Shown here: in pieces, positions 37,498 to 46,734 of the stretch
How the letters are laid out: each line of letters begins with the position of its first letter
Position numbering within the stretch: the first letter of the stretch is position 1
DNA from: Pseudomonadota bacterium
GTDB taxonomy: Bacteria; Pseudomonadota; Alphaproteobacteria; Rickettsiales; RGZB01
NCBI GenBank assembly: GCA_010031735.1
Contig: RGZB01000005.1
Span: forward strand, 1-63,254
Direction of reading: 5' to 3'
Length of the DNA: 63,254 bases
The notes under the pieces: generated by a model
The model's database searches: none
The model's input: the letters and a program-made list of their open reading frames with translations, nothing else
Told to the model about the DNA's origin: nothing
Program-made: the position numbers and the translations under genes

Positions 37498-38199
37498 ATG
37501 AAGAACATCGTCATCCTCACCGGATCGGGCATTTCCGCAGAATCGGGTATTTCCACTTTCCGGGGCGGCGATGGCTTATGGGATGGCCACCGTATCGAGG
37601 ATGTAGCGACGCCGGAGGCGTTTGAGCGTGATCCGGATCTCGTACAGTCTTTTTATAATACTCGCCGTGCGCAACTTGCGACCGTAAAGCCGAACCCGGC
37701 GCATGCGGCATTGGTGGCCCTTGAGAACGCATGGCAGGGCGAGTTTCTGCTCGTCACACAAAATGTGGATGATTTACATGAGCGCGCGGGCAGTAAAAAA
37801 CTGATCCATATGCACGGTGAGCTCAAGAAAGCACGCTGCCTGGAGACGGGGCAGGTGTATGACTGGCAGGGTGCCCTCACGCAAGATACGGTGTGTGCCT
37901 GCTGCCAGCGCGAGGGGATGTTACGTCCCCATATCGTCTGGTTCGGGGAGATGCCGCTTGCGATGGAGCACATCTACCACGCGCTTCGGAAAGCCGATAT
38001 CTTCCTTTCGATCGGCACGTCGGGGCTCGTGTACCCTGCGGCAGGATTCGTACAGGAAGTGCGGAGGAATAATCGCAATTGCCGCACGGTCGAGATCAAT
38101 CTGGAGCCGACCGCGGGGCGTAGTTATTTCGCAGAATCGGTTTACGGCAAGGCAGGCGAGGTCCTGCCGGGTTTCGTACAGCAATTATTGAACGATTAG
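37498..38199 (+). CDS. cobB: Sir2-family NAD-dependent protein deacylase
   Basis: LTGSGISAESGISTFRG, TQNVDDLHERAGS, HMHGE, IGTSGLVYPAAGF. Confidence 0.92.
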   Translation: MKNIVILTGSGISAESGISTFRGGDGLWDGHRIEDVATPEAFERDPDLVQSFYNTRRAQLATVKPNPAHAALVALENAWQGEFLLVTQNVDDLHERAGSKKLIHMHGELKKARCLETGQVYDWQGALTQDTVCACCQREGMLRPHIVWFGEMPLAMEHIYHALRKADIFLSIGTSGLVYPAAGFVQEVRRNNRNCRTVEINLEPTAGRSYFAESVYGKAGEVLPGFVQQLLND

Positions 38200-39416
38200 T
38201 GCGTGTCTTTTTCCGAAGCCGTTTTTGCTGCCGGTTTCTGTTTAGCTTTCGCTGTGGCTTTTGCCTTTTTGGTGGGTGCTTTTCTGGCAGATTCTGAAGC
38301 AGTGTTTTTTGCTGCCGCTTTCACAGGGGTTGTTTTGGTTTCTGCTTTGGCAGCCGCCGCCGGTGCATCTTTCGATGCTGCTTTCTTCTGTTCGCGTTTG
38401 ATATCCCGCCAGCTCTTCACGTTCTCGTTATGTTCTTTGAGCGATGGCGCGAAGGCATGTCCACCGGTGCCGTCGGCCACGAAATAAAGGTCATTGGTGG
38501 AATCCGGGTTCAATACCGCTGCGATCGAAGCCTTGCCCGGATTGCAGATGGGGCCCGGGGGAAGTTTACTTACCACATAGGTGTTATAGGGCGATTTCAC
38601 TTCGAGGTCTTTTTTAAGAAGTGGGCGGGAGAGTGGGCCGCGACCTTGTGTGAGTGCATAGATCACGGTCGGGTCCGATTGCAGCTTCATATCCTTGCCC
38701 AGGCGGTTGATGAAAACCGAGGCCACGTGTTTGCGCTCCGATTCGAGTGACGTTTCTTTCTCTACGATCGAAGCCAGGATGATCGCTTGTTTCTGGTTGT
38801 CGATCGGGGTCACCATATTGCGGCCTGCCCAGATCTGGCTCAGTAAGAACTCCTGTGCTTTCTGCATGCGTTTTACCAAGGTCGCACGGCTCTCGCCATA
38901 GGCAAACAGGTAGGTTTCTGGTAGTAAGGTGCCTTCCTTGATCGCAGGCACTTCGCCTTCCAGTCCTTCGGTCGCCATCAGCAGCTCCGCGATCTGGAAC
39001 GATGTAAGGCCTTCTGCCACGGTGAGTTTGCGATAGTAGATGTCGCCACTGATGAGTTTCTTGAACACCTCACGCAGCGACATGCCCGGTTTGAATTCAT
39101 ATTCCCCGGCGCGGAGCGGATCGCGTAAGAAAAAGAGCACATGCGTTGTCTGGAAGAGACGTTCTGAGGAGATCACCCCGGCGGCTTTGAGCGCCTCCGC
39201 AGTGCCATGCACACCCGCACCCTTCTTGATGATGACCTGTTTTTGTTCTGATAGGGGTCCCGGCATATAGCCATAGGCAAAAATGCCGAAGATCAGCAGG
39301 AATACGAAGAGGGCGACACTCGCCATTACCACATTGATCGGTTTGTGATCGAACAAATGCTGTAAGAGATGGCGGATACGCTTACGACGGGGGTGATGGT
39401 TTTCCCCGCCCGACAT
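38196..39416 (-). CDS. mltG: endolytic transglycosylase MltG with Lys/Ala-rich C-terminal tail
   Basis: YceG domain: ASIVEKETSLESERKHVASVFINRL, QSDPTVIYAL, SPYNTYVVSKLPPGPICNPGKASI. Confidence 0.92.
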   Translation of the reverse strand: MSGGENHHPRRKRIRHLLQHLFDHKPINVVMASVALFVFLLIFGIFAYGYMPGPLSEQKQVIIKKGAGVHGTAEALKAAGVISSERLFQTTHVLFFLRDPLRAGEYEFKPGMSLREVFKKLISGDIYYRKLTVAEGLTSFQIAELLMATEGLEGEVPAIKEGTLLPETYLFAYGESRATLVKRMQKAQEFLLSQIWAGRNMVTPIDNQKQAIILASIVEKETSLESERKHVASVFINRLGKDMKLQSDPTVIYALTQGRGPLSRPLLKKDLEVKSPYNTYVVSKLPPGPICNPGKASIAAVLNPDSTNDLYFVADGTGGHAFAPSLKEHNENVKSWRDIKREQKKAASKDAPAAAAKAETKTTPVKAAAKNTASESARKAPTKKAKATAKAKQKPAAKTASEKDTH

Positions 39417-40679
39417 TTACGCCGCTTTCTTGAAGATGATGGACGCGTTGGTGCCGCCGAACCCGAAGGAGTTCGAAAGTGCGGCGCGGATCACGCGCGG
39501 TTTCGCTTTATGGGGCACGAGATCGACACCCTCTGTACCTTCATCCGGATTATCCAGATTCAAGGTCGGCGGTGCCACTTGATCACGCATGGCCAGGATC
39601 GAGAAGATCGCTTCCACCGCACCGGCGGCACCGAGCAGGTGTCCGATCGAGGATTTCGTCGAGGACATGGAGATGTTCTTCACATGTTCACCGAACAGGC
39701 GTTTTACGGCTTTCAACTCGATCAGGTCGCCCATCGGCGTCGAAGTGCCGTGCGCGTTGATATAATCGATATCGCTCGGTTTCATGTTCGCATGTTTGAA
39801 TGCCGCCTGCATCGCGCGGAAACCACCATCGCCTTCCGGTTCCGGAGAGGTGATGTGATAGGCGTCACCCGAAAGGCCATAACCGGCGAGTTCGGCATAA
39901 ATCTTGGCCCCGCGTTTCTTCGCGTGTTCGTATTCTTCAAGCACTACGACGCCGGCACCTTCACCCATCACGAAACCATCGCGGCCTTTATCCCACGGGC
40001 GGGAGGCTTTAGAAGGCGTTTCGTTATAAGCCGTGGAAAGGGCGCGTGCGGCAGCGAAGCCTGCAACACCGGTTAAGCAAAGGGCGCATTCCGCACCACC
40101 TGCGATCATGACATCGGCATCACCGATCGAGATCAGGCGGCCGGCATCGCCGATCGCGTGGGCGCCAGTGGCACATGCGGTGACGACAGCGTGGTTCGGG
40201 CCTTTATAGCCGTGTTTGATGGAGACCTGGCCGGAAGCCAGGTTGATGAGGCTCGACGGGATGAAGAACGGGCTGACGCGGCGCGTGCCCTTTTCTTTGA
40301 TGTGGAGTACGCATTCTTCGATTGCAGGAAGACCGCCGATGCCGGAACCGATCATGACACCGGTGCGGTTTTTGTCTTCTTCCGATTCAGCTTTCCAACC
40401 GGAATCGATGATCGCCTGATCCGCTGCGCCCATCGCGAAGTGTATGAAGATATCCATTTTCTTCTGGTCTTTCGGCGTCACCCACTGATCCGGGTTGAAT
40501 TCGCCTTCGCCTTCACCATAAGGCACTGCACCTGCGACCTTCGCAGGCAGTTCGGAGACGTCAAAACGGGTGATGGTTTTTAAGCCCGATTCGCCGGCAA
40601 TCAGCTTTTTCCACGTGGCTTCCACGCCACAAGCAAGAGGCGTTACAAGGCCAAGACCCGTTACAACAACACGTCGCAT
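39417..40679 (-). CDS. fabF: beta-ketoacyl-ACP synthase II
   Basis: MRRVVVTGLGLVTPLACG, ITTACATG-like VVTACATGAHAIGDA, INAHGTSTPMGD, KSSIGHLLGAAGAVE. Start at 40679 preferred. Confidence 0.95.
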   Translation of the reverse strand: MRRVVVTGLGLVTPLACGVEATWKKLIAGESGLKTITRFDVSELPAKVAGAVPYGEGEGEFNPDQWVTPKDQKKMDIFIHFAMGAADQAIIDSGWKAESEEDKNRTGVMIGSGIGGLPAIEECVLHIKEKGTRRVSPFFIPSSLINLASGQVSIKHGYKGPNHAVVTACATGAHAIGDAGRLISIGDADVMIAGGAECALCLTGVAGFAAARALSTAYNETPSKASRPWDKGRDGFVMGEGAGVVVLEEYEHAKKRGAKIYAELAGYGLSGDAYHITSPEPEGDGGFRAMQAAFKHANMKPSDIDYINAHGTSTPMGDLIELKAVKRLFGEHVKNISMSSTKSSIGHLLGAAGAVEAIFSILAMRDQVAPPTLNLDNPDEGTEGVDLVPHKAKPRVIRAALSNSFGFGGTNASIIFKKAA

Positions 40680-40747
40680 AATAATCCTTTGAAATATAAG
40701 AGCCGGCATGTACTGCCGGCCCTATCGTATCTTATCAGAAAAACGGA

Positions 40748-40981
40748 CTAGACGTTTTCTTCGATGAATTTGATCGCGTCTTCAACGGTTGCGATCTTTT
40801 CAGCGGCGTCATCCGGAATCTCGATACCGAACTCTTCTTCGAACGCCATGACGAGCTCTACTTGATCGAGGCTGTCAGCACCCAGATCGTCGGTAAAGCT
40901 GGAATTGGTCGAAATCTTTTCCTCATCTACATCGAGGTGTTCCGCCACAATTTTTTTAACGCGTGCTTCGATATCACTCAT
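40748..40981 (-). CDS. acpP: acyl carrier protein
   Basis: [27 protein letters not shown] phosphopantetheine site. Confidence 0.97.
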   Translation of the reverse strand: MSDIEARVKKIVAEHLDVDEEKISTNSSFTDDLGADSLDQVELVMAFEEEFGIEIPDDAAEKIATVEDAIKFIEENV

Positions 40982-41122
40982 ACTAAAGAGTCCTCTGTAT
41001 AGGTTTGTTAAACCCGTAACTTACGGTTCCTTGGGCGTATGTCCAGTAAAAAATGCATTATAAGCATATTTTTGTTGTAACTCATGGGATTACTACAAAA
41101 GAAAATCCCATGCTGGTGCCTG

Positions 41123-41148
41123 TTTTCCTGCTGTTTAAAGCAGGAAAA
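41123..41148 (-). terminator. putative terminator of the APC permease
   Basis: TTTTCCTGCT-GTTTAA-AGCAGGAAAA; a second stem CATGGGATT...AATCCCATG lies at 41083-41112. Confidence 0.5.
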
Positions 41149-41180
41149 GCGCGGAGAGTCCAAGACCAGCCGCTGCGGGA

Positions 41181-43148
41181 TTAGAATTTCATCGGAATGA
41201 TAATGAGCGTTCTACCGCGGTTATGCAGGCGGCGCTGCATGATATACGCGGTTTCGTTGTGCAGGATCTGCGTCATGAAGTTGTCGTTATCCGAAATCAG
41301 CTTGGTCGAGAAGAAGATCACATCGCGATATTCGCGGCTGATCGTATCGGTGAGTTCGGACATTTTATCCACCACGTCGGTACCATACGAATGGTAGAAG
41401 CCGCTGGCGATCCCCTGGCTCTGGCAGAAGTTCACGTATTGTTTGAGGGTGCGCTTATTGTCGTGGCGCAGACGCGTGAGTTTGTCGAGGTCGCCCAATT
41501 CTTCCGTATCGATTTCCCCCACGCTGACGAAAAGGAAGTTGCTGAAAATATCGGTGAAGTTCTTCTGCACCCAGAGATACATCGACATACCCGTCGCATC
41601 CATCTCGCCGATCATGAACACCGCGGTCGGTTTGGAAGGATCAAGACAAGGGGCTTTCTCGGCTTTCTTGCCGGAATCCTGCAACATTACCTGTACTTCA
41701 CGTTCGCGGCGGCGGATGCTTTTGAAGACTTTGAGATAGTGTGCCCGGGTCGCTTGGCCGGCAAAGATGACGAGGCCGGTGACAAGCACAGTCACCCATG
41801 CGCCGCTCATGAATTTCTCCAGGATGGTCACCACGAGGACCGTGGCACACACGATCAAGGCGAGTAGCGGGACCGTCAGCGACGTGACGAGTTTGAAGCG
41901 TTTGCTGGTCTGCCAATGGTGGCGGCAAAGGCCTGCAAGGGAAAGGGTGAAGGTGAGGAACACGTTGATAGAGTAGAGTACGACGAGGACGTGCACTTTC
42001 CCGCGCGTGATGAAAAGTGCCACGATCGCGGCAACGCCCATCAGGATGATACCGTTCTTCGTGACGAGGCGGCTCGAGAGCGCAGTGAACAAGTGCGGCA
42101 TCCAGCGGTCGGCCGCCATATTGGCAAGCACTGCCGGGCCAGCGATGAAGCCGGTGTTGGCCGCAACGAAGAGTAAACCCGCCGTGAAGAGCATGGCGGT
42201 GGCGACGACATAACGCGAGATATTCATCCCGCCCAAGGTCCAATCCGCCGTGATTTTCGCAAATGCGGTGGCGTTCATCGTTTCGCCCGGAATGCCGATC
42301 ACATCCCAGAGCAGATAGATAAGGATGATGCCGGTCGCCATGAAGGCAAGTGAGCCGGCGATACAGATCATCGTGCTCTTACCGGTCTTCACGCGCGGTT
42401 CGGCCATGTTCTGCATACTGTTCGAAACGGCTTCAAGACCGGTGTAGGTACCACCCCCGAGCGAGAAGGCTTTGAAGAAGAGCGCGAGTAGCGGGAACCA
42501 ACCGAGTTCTTTAGCGGTGAATTTCGTTTCATATATGGCATCCGGGATGACGCTGCCGAGTTCACTCGCATGCGCGAGGATACCGGCCACGATGATCACG
42601 ACATGGATGATGATAAAGCCCAGGAAGATCGGCATCAGAATCTTGATCGACTCTTTGATGCCGCGGAGATTGAGATAGGTCAGGAGTATCACCAGCAGGT
42701 ATTTCGCCGGCAGGTTATAGAGCTGGAATTCGGAGGGCAGTGCGGAGAGGAGTGAGTCCACCGCACTCGCAATCGAGATCGCGATGGTGAGGACGTAATC
42801 AATGATGAGTGCCGAGCCTGCCACCAGACCGGCGTGCGGCCCGAGGAGTTTCGAGGCAACTTTATACCCACCGCCACCTTGCGGGAAGAGTTCGATCACT
42901 TGCAGGTACGCGGCTGAGATGAGGAAGACCGTGATACCGGTCGCAAAGGCGAGGAACACCGCCAGCTGCGTATGCGTGCCGAGTGCGGCGAACGCCTGCT
43001 CCGGACCGTATGCTGCAGAAGAAATACCGTCCGCCCCCAGGCCGATCCACGCAAAGAACGTGATCAGTGCCAGATGGCTGCGGGTATTTTTTGCGAAGGG
43101 GTCGAGAGGATTGCCCAGCAGGAAGCGTTTGATAGCCTGGAGTCTCAT
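41181..43148 (-). CDS. APC-superfamily permease with C-terminal cytosolic domain
   Basis: GLGADGISSAAYGPEQAF, about 12 TM helices, soluble C-terminal 150 aa. Confidence 0.85.
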   Translation of the reverse strand: MRLQAIKRFLLGNPLDPFAKNTRSHLALITFFAWIGLGADGISSAAYGPEQAFAALGTHTQLAVFLAFATGITVFLISAAYLQVIELFPQGGGGYKVASKLLGPHAGLVAGSALIIDYVLTIAISIASAVDSLLSALPSEFQLYNLPAKYLLVILLTYLNLRGIKESIKILMPIFLGFIIIHVVIIVAGILAHASELGSVIPDAIYETKFTAKELGWFPLLALFFKAFSLGGGTYTGLEAVSNSMQNMAEPRVKTGKSTMICIAGSLAFMATGIILIYLLWDVIGIPGETMNATAFAKITADWTLGGMNISRYVVATAMLFTAGLLFVAANTGFIAGPAVLANMAADRWMPHLFTALSSRLVTKNGIILMGVAAIVALFITRGKVHVLVVLYSINVFLTFTLSLAGLCRHHWQTSKRFKLVTSLTVPLLALIVCATVLVVTILEKFMSGAWVTVLVTGLVIFAGQATRAHYLKVFKSIRRREREVQVMLQDSGKKAEKAPCLDPSKPTAVFMIGEMDATGMSMYLWVQKNFTDIFSNFLFVSVGEIDTEELGDLDKLTRLRHDNKRTLKQYVNFCQSQGIASGFYHSYGTDVVDKMSELTDTISREYRDVIFFSTKLISDNDNFMTQILHNETAYIMQRRLHNRGRTLIIIPMKF

Positions 43149-43276
43149 CCAGAAATCCTATGCAGTTACAGGTCTTAAAGCGATACCTGCGGGGGCGGAG
43201 ACTAACCGTATGACCCTAAGAAATAAAGTAGATTATTTGTGATTATTATTAGTATTATAAATCAATAGGTTAAATA

Positions 43277-44020
43277 CTAAATCATGATCATTCCGCCATT
43301 GACGTGGATCGTTTGGCCGGTGATATAGCGGGATTCTTCGGAAGCCAAGAAAAGCGCGGTGTTCGCGATATCTTGCGATTCGCCCATCATCCCCATCGGG
43401 ATTTTGGCGTTCATGCCTTCTTTTTGCGCGTCGGTCAGAACATCCGTCATCGCGGTGCGGATGAAACCCGGCGCGATACAGTTCACGGTGATGCCGCGGC
43501 TTGCGACTTCGGCTGCGATCGACTTGCTCATGCCGATCAGGCCGGCTTTCGATGCCGCGTAGTTCGCCTGTCCCGGGTTACCCATGACACCGACGATCGA
43601 GGTGATGGTGACGATACGGCCGTAACGGCGCTTCATCATACCGCGTAAGCTCGAGCGGATGAGTGTGAAGGAAGAGGCGAGGTTGATATCGATCACGTGC
43701 ATGAAATCCTCATCGCTCATGCGCATGGACAGACCGTCTTTGGTGATGCCGGCATTGCAGATGATGATATCAAGGCCGCCCATTTTCTCTTCTGCATCGG
43801 CAGCGAGTTTCGCGACCGCCACTTTATCGGCGAGGTTGCAGGGCAGGGCGAACGTACGCTCACCGAGTTGCGAAGAGAGTTCCTGCAGCTTCTCCTGACG
43901 CGTCCCGGAGAGGGAAACCGTCGCACCGGCTTGATGCAGCGTTGCGGCGATGGCACCGCCGATGCCGCCTGTTGCACCTGTTACCAGTGCTTTTTTACCG
44001 TTCAGAGAAAACATATACAC
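43277..44020 (-). CDS. fabG: 3-oxoacyl-ACP reductase
   Basis: LVTGATGGIGGAIA, NAGITKD, YAASKAGLIGMSKSIAAE, PGFIRTAMT. Confidence 0.95.
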   Translation of the reverse strand: MYMFSLNGKKALVTGATGGIGGAIAATLHQAGATVSLSGTRQEKLQELSSQLGERTFALPCNLADKVAVAKLAADAEEKMGGLDIIICNAGITKDGLSMRMSDEDFMHVIDINLASSFTLIRSSLRGMMKRRYGRIVTITSIVGVMGNPGQANYAASKAGLIGMSKSIAAEVASRGITVNCIAPGFIRTAMTDVLTDAQKEGMNAKIPMGMMGESQDIANTALFLASEESRYITGQTIHVNGGMIMI

Positions 44021-44029
44021 CTCTCGTTA

Positions 44030-44467
44030 TTATCGTTGGATCAAAGGTTGTTCGCGTATCGTCCGGAGTGCAGCGGCTGCACCTTTGCTACGCAGGTAGT
44101 CTATCACCCGCACCTCAAGCTCATCACAATCGTGGGTGCCAGTGGCGGCGAAGACAGGTTTCAGTACTTCCCGGTCAAGAGGGGTTTCGTTCCTGCCATC
44201 GTATGCCTTGTAAGCAGTCTCAATGGCATTTGCAAGCTCGCGTGTCATGGGTGGCGACGGTATTTCATTCGCCATGGCCTCAAGGGTTCCCAGATTATTG
44301 GTATACTCGAGCAAGGCCACGCGCATCACAATTTGATTGAGTGCGTTACGTGCCGTATGGCGATAGAAGAAATTCTCTGGATCCTCAAAACCCCAATCAT
44401 GCATTTGCTGATCAATGGCACTTTGTGCCGCTGCACCTACGCCCCGCGGATCGAGGATGGTCGGCAT
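44030..44467 (-). CDS. hypothetical protein (145 aa) between fabD and fabG
   Basis: Co-directional, tightly spaced ORF with no recognised family. Confidence 0.7.
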   Translation of the reverse strand: MPTILDPRGVGAAAQSAIDQQMHDWGFEDPENFFYRHTARNALNQIVMRVALLEYTNNLGTLEAMANEIPSPPMTRELANAIETAYKAYDGRNETPLDREVLKPVFAATGTHDCDELEVRVIDYLRSKGAAAALRTIREQPLIQR

Positions 44468-44476
44468 TGAGATTGC

Positions 44477-45451
44477 CTACAGTGTTTCGAGAAAGGCTTC
44501 GATGTCTTCCGGACTTCCGACCGAGATCGCGTCCATGCCGGACTCCGTACGCTTGGTCAGGCCTGAGAGGACTTTGCCAGCGCCGAGTTCAACAGTGGTG
44601 TTGACGCCTTTACCGGCGAGCGTGTGGATCGATTCCCGCCAGCGCACCATGCCGCAGACCTGTTCGATCAGCAGTTTCTTGATCTCTTCCGGATCGGAGG
44701 TTTCCTGTGCGGTGACATTCGCGATGAGGGGCACGACCGGGGCATTGAGGGTGGTCTGGCTGAGCGCCTCACGCATTTTATCCGCTGCCGGTTTCATGAG
44801 AGCGGAGTGGAATGGTGCGGAGACCGCAAGCGGGAGCAGGCGTTTTGCACCATGCGCCGAAGCGATGGGGGCGGCGCGTTCGATCGCTGCGGCAGAGCCG
44901 CTGATGACCACTTGGCCCGGAGAGTTGTCGTTCGCAACCTGGCAGATGTCACCCGCCGCTGCTTCCGATGCGATTTTCTTCGCCGTGTCAAGATCGACCC
45001 CTAAGAGCACGCCCATCGAGCCTTTACCTTGCGGCACGGCATCCTGCATCGCGCGCCCGCGGATGCGGAGCAGTTTGGCAGCATCGGCAAGCGAAAGTGA
45101 ACCCGCTGCCGTGAGTGCCGAATATTCGCCGAGCGAGTGGCCCGCGACATAGGAAGCGATGGCGGCCAGATTCAGTTTACCTTGACGCTCGAGCACGCGC
45201 CATACGGCAACCGAGGTCGCCATGATCGCCGCTTGTGCATTTTCAGTGAGCGTAAGCGTTTCGATCGGCCCCTCGAACATCAGCTTCGAGAGCTTCTGTT
45301 GCAGGACATCATCGACTTCCTGGAACACATCGCGTGCTTCCGGGAATGTGTCGTAGAGTTCTTTGCCCATACCGACAGTTTGGGAACCTTGACCAGGGAA
45401 AACCAATGCGCGTTTCACAAGCGTTACCTTTTCTTTAGCTGCTTCCATCAT
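44477..45451 (-). CDS. fabD: malonyl CoA-ACP transacylase
   Basis: ALVFPGQGSQTVGMG, VAGHSLGEYSALTAAG. Confidence 0.96.
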   Translation of the reverse strand: MMEAAKEKVTLVKRALVFPGQGSQTVGMGKELYDTFPEARDVFQEVDDVLQQKLSKLMFEGPIETLTLTENAQAAIMATSVAVWRVLERQGKLNLAAIASYVAGHSLGEYSALTAAGSLSLADAAKLLRIRGRAMQDAVPQGKGSMGVLLGVDLDTAKKIASEAAAGDICQVANDNSPGQVVISGSAAAIERAAPIASAHGAKRLLPLAVSAPFHSALMKPAADKMREALSQTTLNAPVVPLIANVTAQETSDPEEIKKLLIEQVCGMVRWRESIHTLAGKGVNTTVELGAGKVLSGLTKRTESGMDAISVGSPEDIEAFLETL

Positions 45452-45849
45452 CGTGCACCCATGTCTTTGACAGGCACTTCGATACTGACCTCACCTGCTT
45501 TCTCAAACGTGAGTACAAGCGGTACCATCGCACCGGCCGTGAGTGGTTTTTTAAGGCCGGAAACCGCGATATGATTGGTTTGCGGTGTCAGTACCGTGCG
45601 TTTGCCGGCCGCGAGCTCGATATTGCCTGCATTCTTCACGAACACCTCCGTGTGATCCGCGATCGGGCTTTTTGCCGACACCAGACGGTCCTTATGCTTC
45701 GCACTATTCTTGAGCGTCATGGAGATGATGGTCGAATTCTCGCCGGTCGCGGCCGTCGGATAGGCGTAAGCCGCTTCCACTTGCACATCGCCTGCGAAAG
45801 CCGGAAGGGCAAAAAGGACGGCACCTAAAAAGCCAAGGGTCTTTTTCAT
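45448..45849 (-). CDS. divergent PCuAC-like copper chaperone
   Basis: Signal peptide and PCuAC layout (VEAAYAYPTAATGENSTIISMTLKN...ADHTEV...LTPQTNHIAVSGLKKPL), but Met ligands absent. Confidence 0.65.
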   Translation of the reverse strand: MKKTLGFLGAVLFALPAFAGDVQVEAAYAYPTAATGENSTIISMTLKNSAKHKDRLVSAKSPIADHTEVFVKNAGNIELAAGKRTVLTPQTNHIAVSGLKKPLTAGAMVPLVLTFEKAGEVSIEVPVKDMGAR

Positions 45850-45880
45850 AAACTTAAAGCTCCATTGAAGTGATGGTTTA

Positions 45881-46720
45881 CTATTGGGTGATGAAAGGAC
45901 GGATCTTCACGGCCATTTGGTCTGCCGGCTCGTTATGTTCGAGGTGCGCCAGATACTTGCCGTCTTTATCCATCAGGTAAAGGAAGGTGGAGTGATCCAT
46001 CATGTAACCGTTCATGCCCGGTACTTCCACTTTCTTCGCGTAGACTTTGTATTCTTTCGTCACGTTGTCGATCTGCTCCTGCGTACCGGTGAGTGCGACG
46101 ATGCGCGGATCGAAATTCTGCAGGTAGGTTTTGAGTGCCGCAGGCTGATCGCGCGAAGGATCGACCGTGATGAAGATCGGTACGATCTTGTCTGCATCGG
46201 CGCCGAGTACTTTCAGGGTGCCGGTGATGTTGGTCAGCGCGGTCGGGCAGATCGATGGGCAGTTCGTGAAGCCAAAGAATACGAGCAGGTACTTACCCGC
46301 GTAGGTTTTGTCGCTCACGACGGTGCCGTTCTGGTCGGTCAGTGTGAACGGGCCACCGATGGTCGGGGCTCCGTCGATCGCGACGCCTTCGGCTTGTTTT
46401 TGTCCGGTCGCCGGAGCGGCAGGTGCAGCAGCAGTCGTAGCGGAAGCGGGCGCCGTCGCAGCAGCTACAGGAGCAGCAGCCGCTTCGGAAGCCGGTACGG
46501 CCACCGGTACTGCAGCAGGAACGCTTCCTGCGGCAGAAGCGGCATCACCCACTACCACCGGTGCCGTTCCTGGCGTGGAAGGTTTGGCAGAAGGGGCGGT
46601 AGAAGGCTCGATGCCGCCTTGGGCAACAGGATCCTGAACGATGGCATGGGGTTTCGTGAAATAAAGATAGCCCGCACCTGCGGCTGCGACGATCACCAGT
46701 AACCATAATAATTTACGCAT
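45881..46720 (-). CDS. SCO1/SenC family copper/thiol protein with Ala/Pro-rich linker
   Basis: FFGFTNCPSICPTALTNI, ITVDPSRDQP, YMMDHSTFLYLMD. Confidence 0.92.
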   Translation of the reverse strand: MRKLLWLLVIVAAAGAGYLYFTKPHAIVQDPVAQGGIEPSTAPSAKPSTPGTAPVVVGDAASAAGSVPAAVPVAVPASEAAAAPVAAATAPASATTAAAPAAPATGQKQAEGVAIDGAPTIGGPFTLTDQNGTVVSDKTYAGKYLLVFFGFTNCPSICPTALTNITGTLKVLGADADKIVPIFITVDPSRDQPAALKTYLQNFDPRIVALTGTQEQIDNVTKEYKVYAKKVEVPGMNGYMMDHSTFLYLMDKDGKYLAHLEHNEPADQMAVKIRPFITQ

Positions 46721-46734
46721 CGTACACTCCTTGT

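Noticed and set aside
40702-40720. GCCGGCA-TGTAC-TGCCGGC hairpin between acpP and fabF as a terminator
   Set aside because: No T-tract and fabF likely shares the transcript; may be an attenuator but not supported enough
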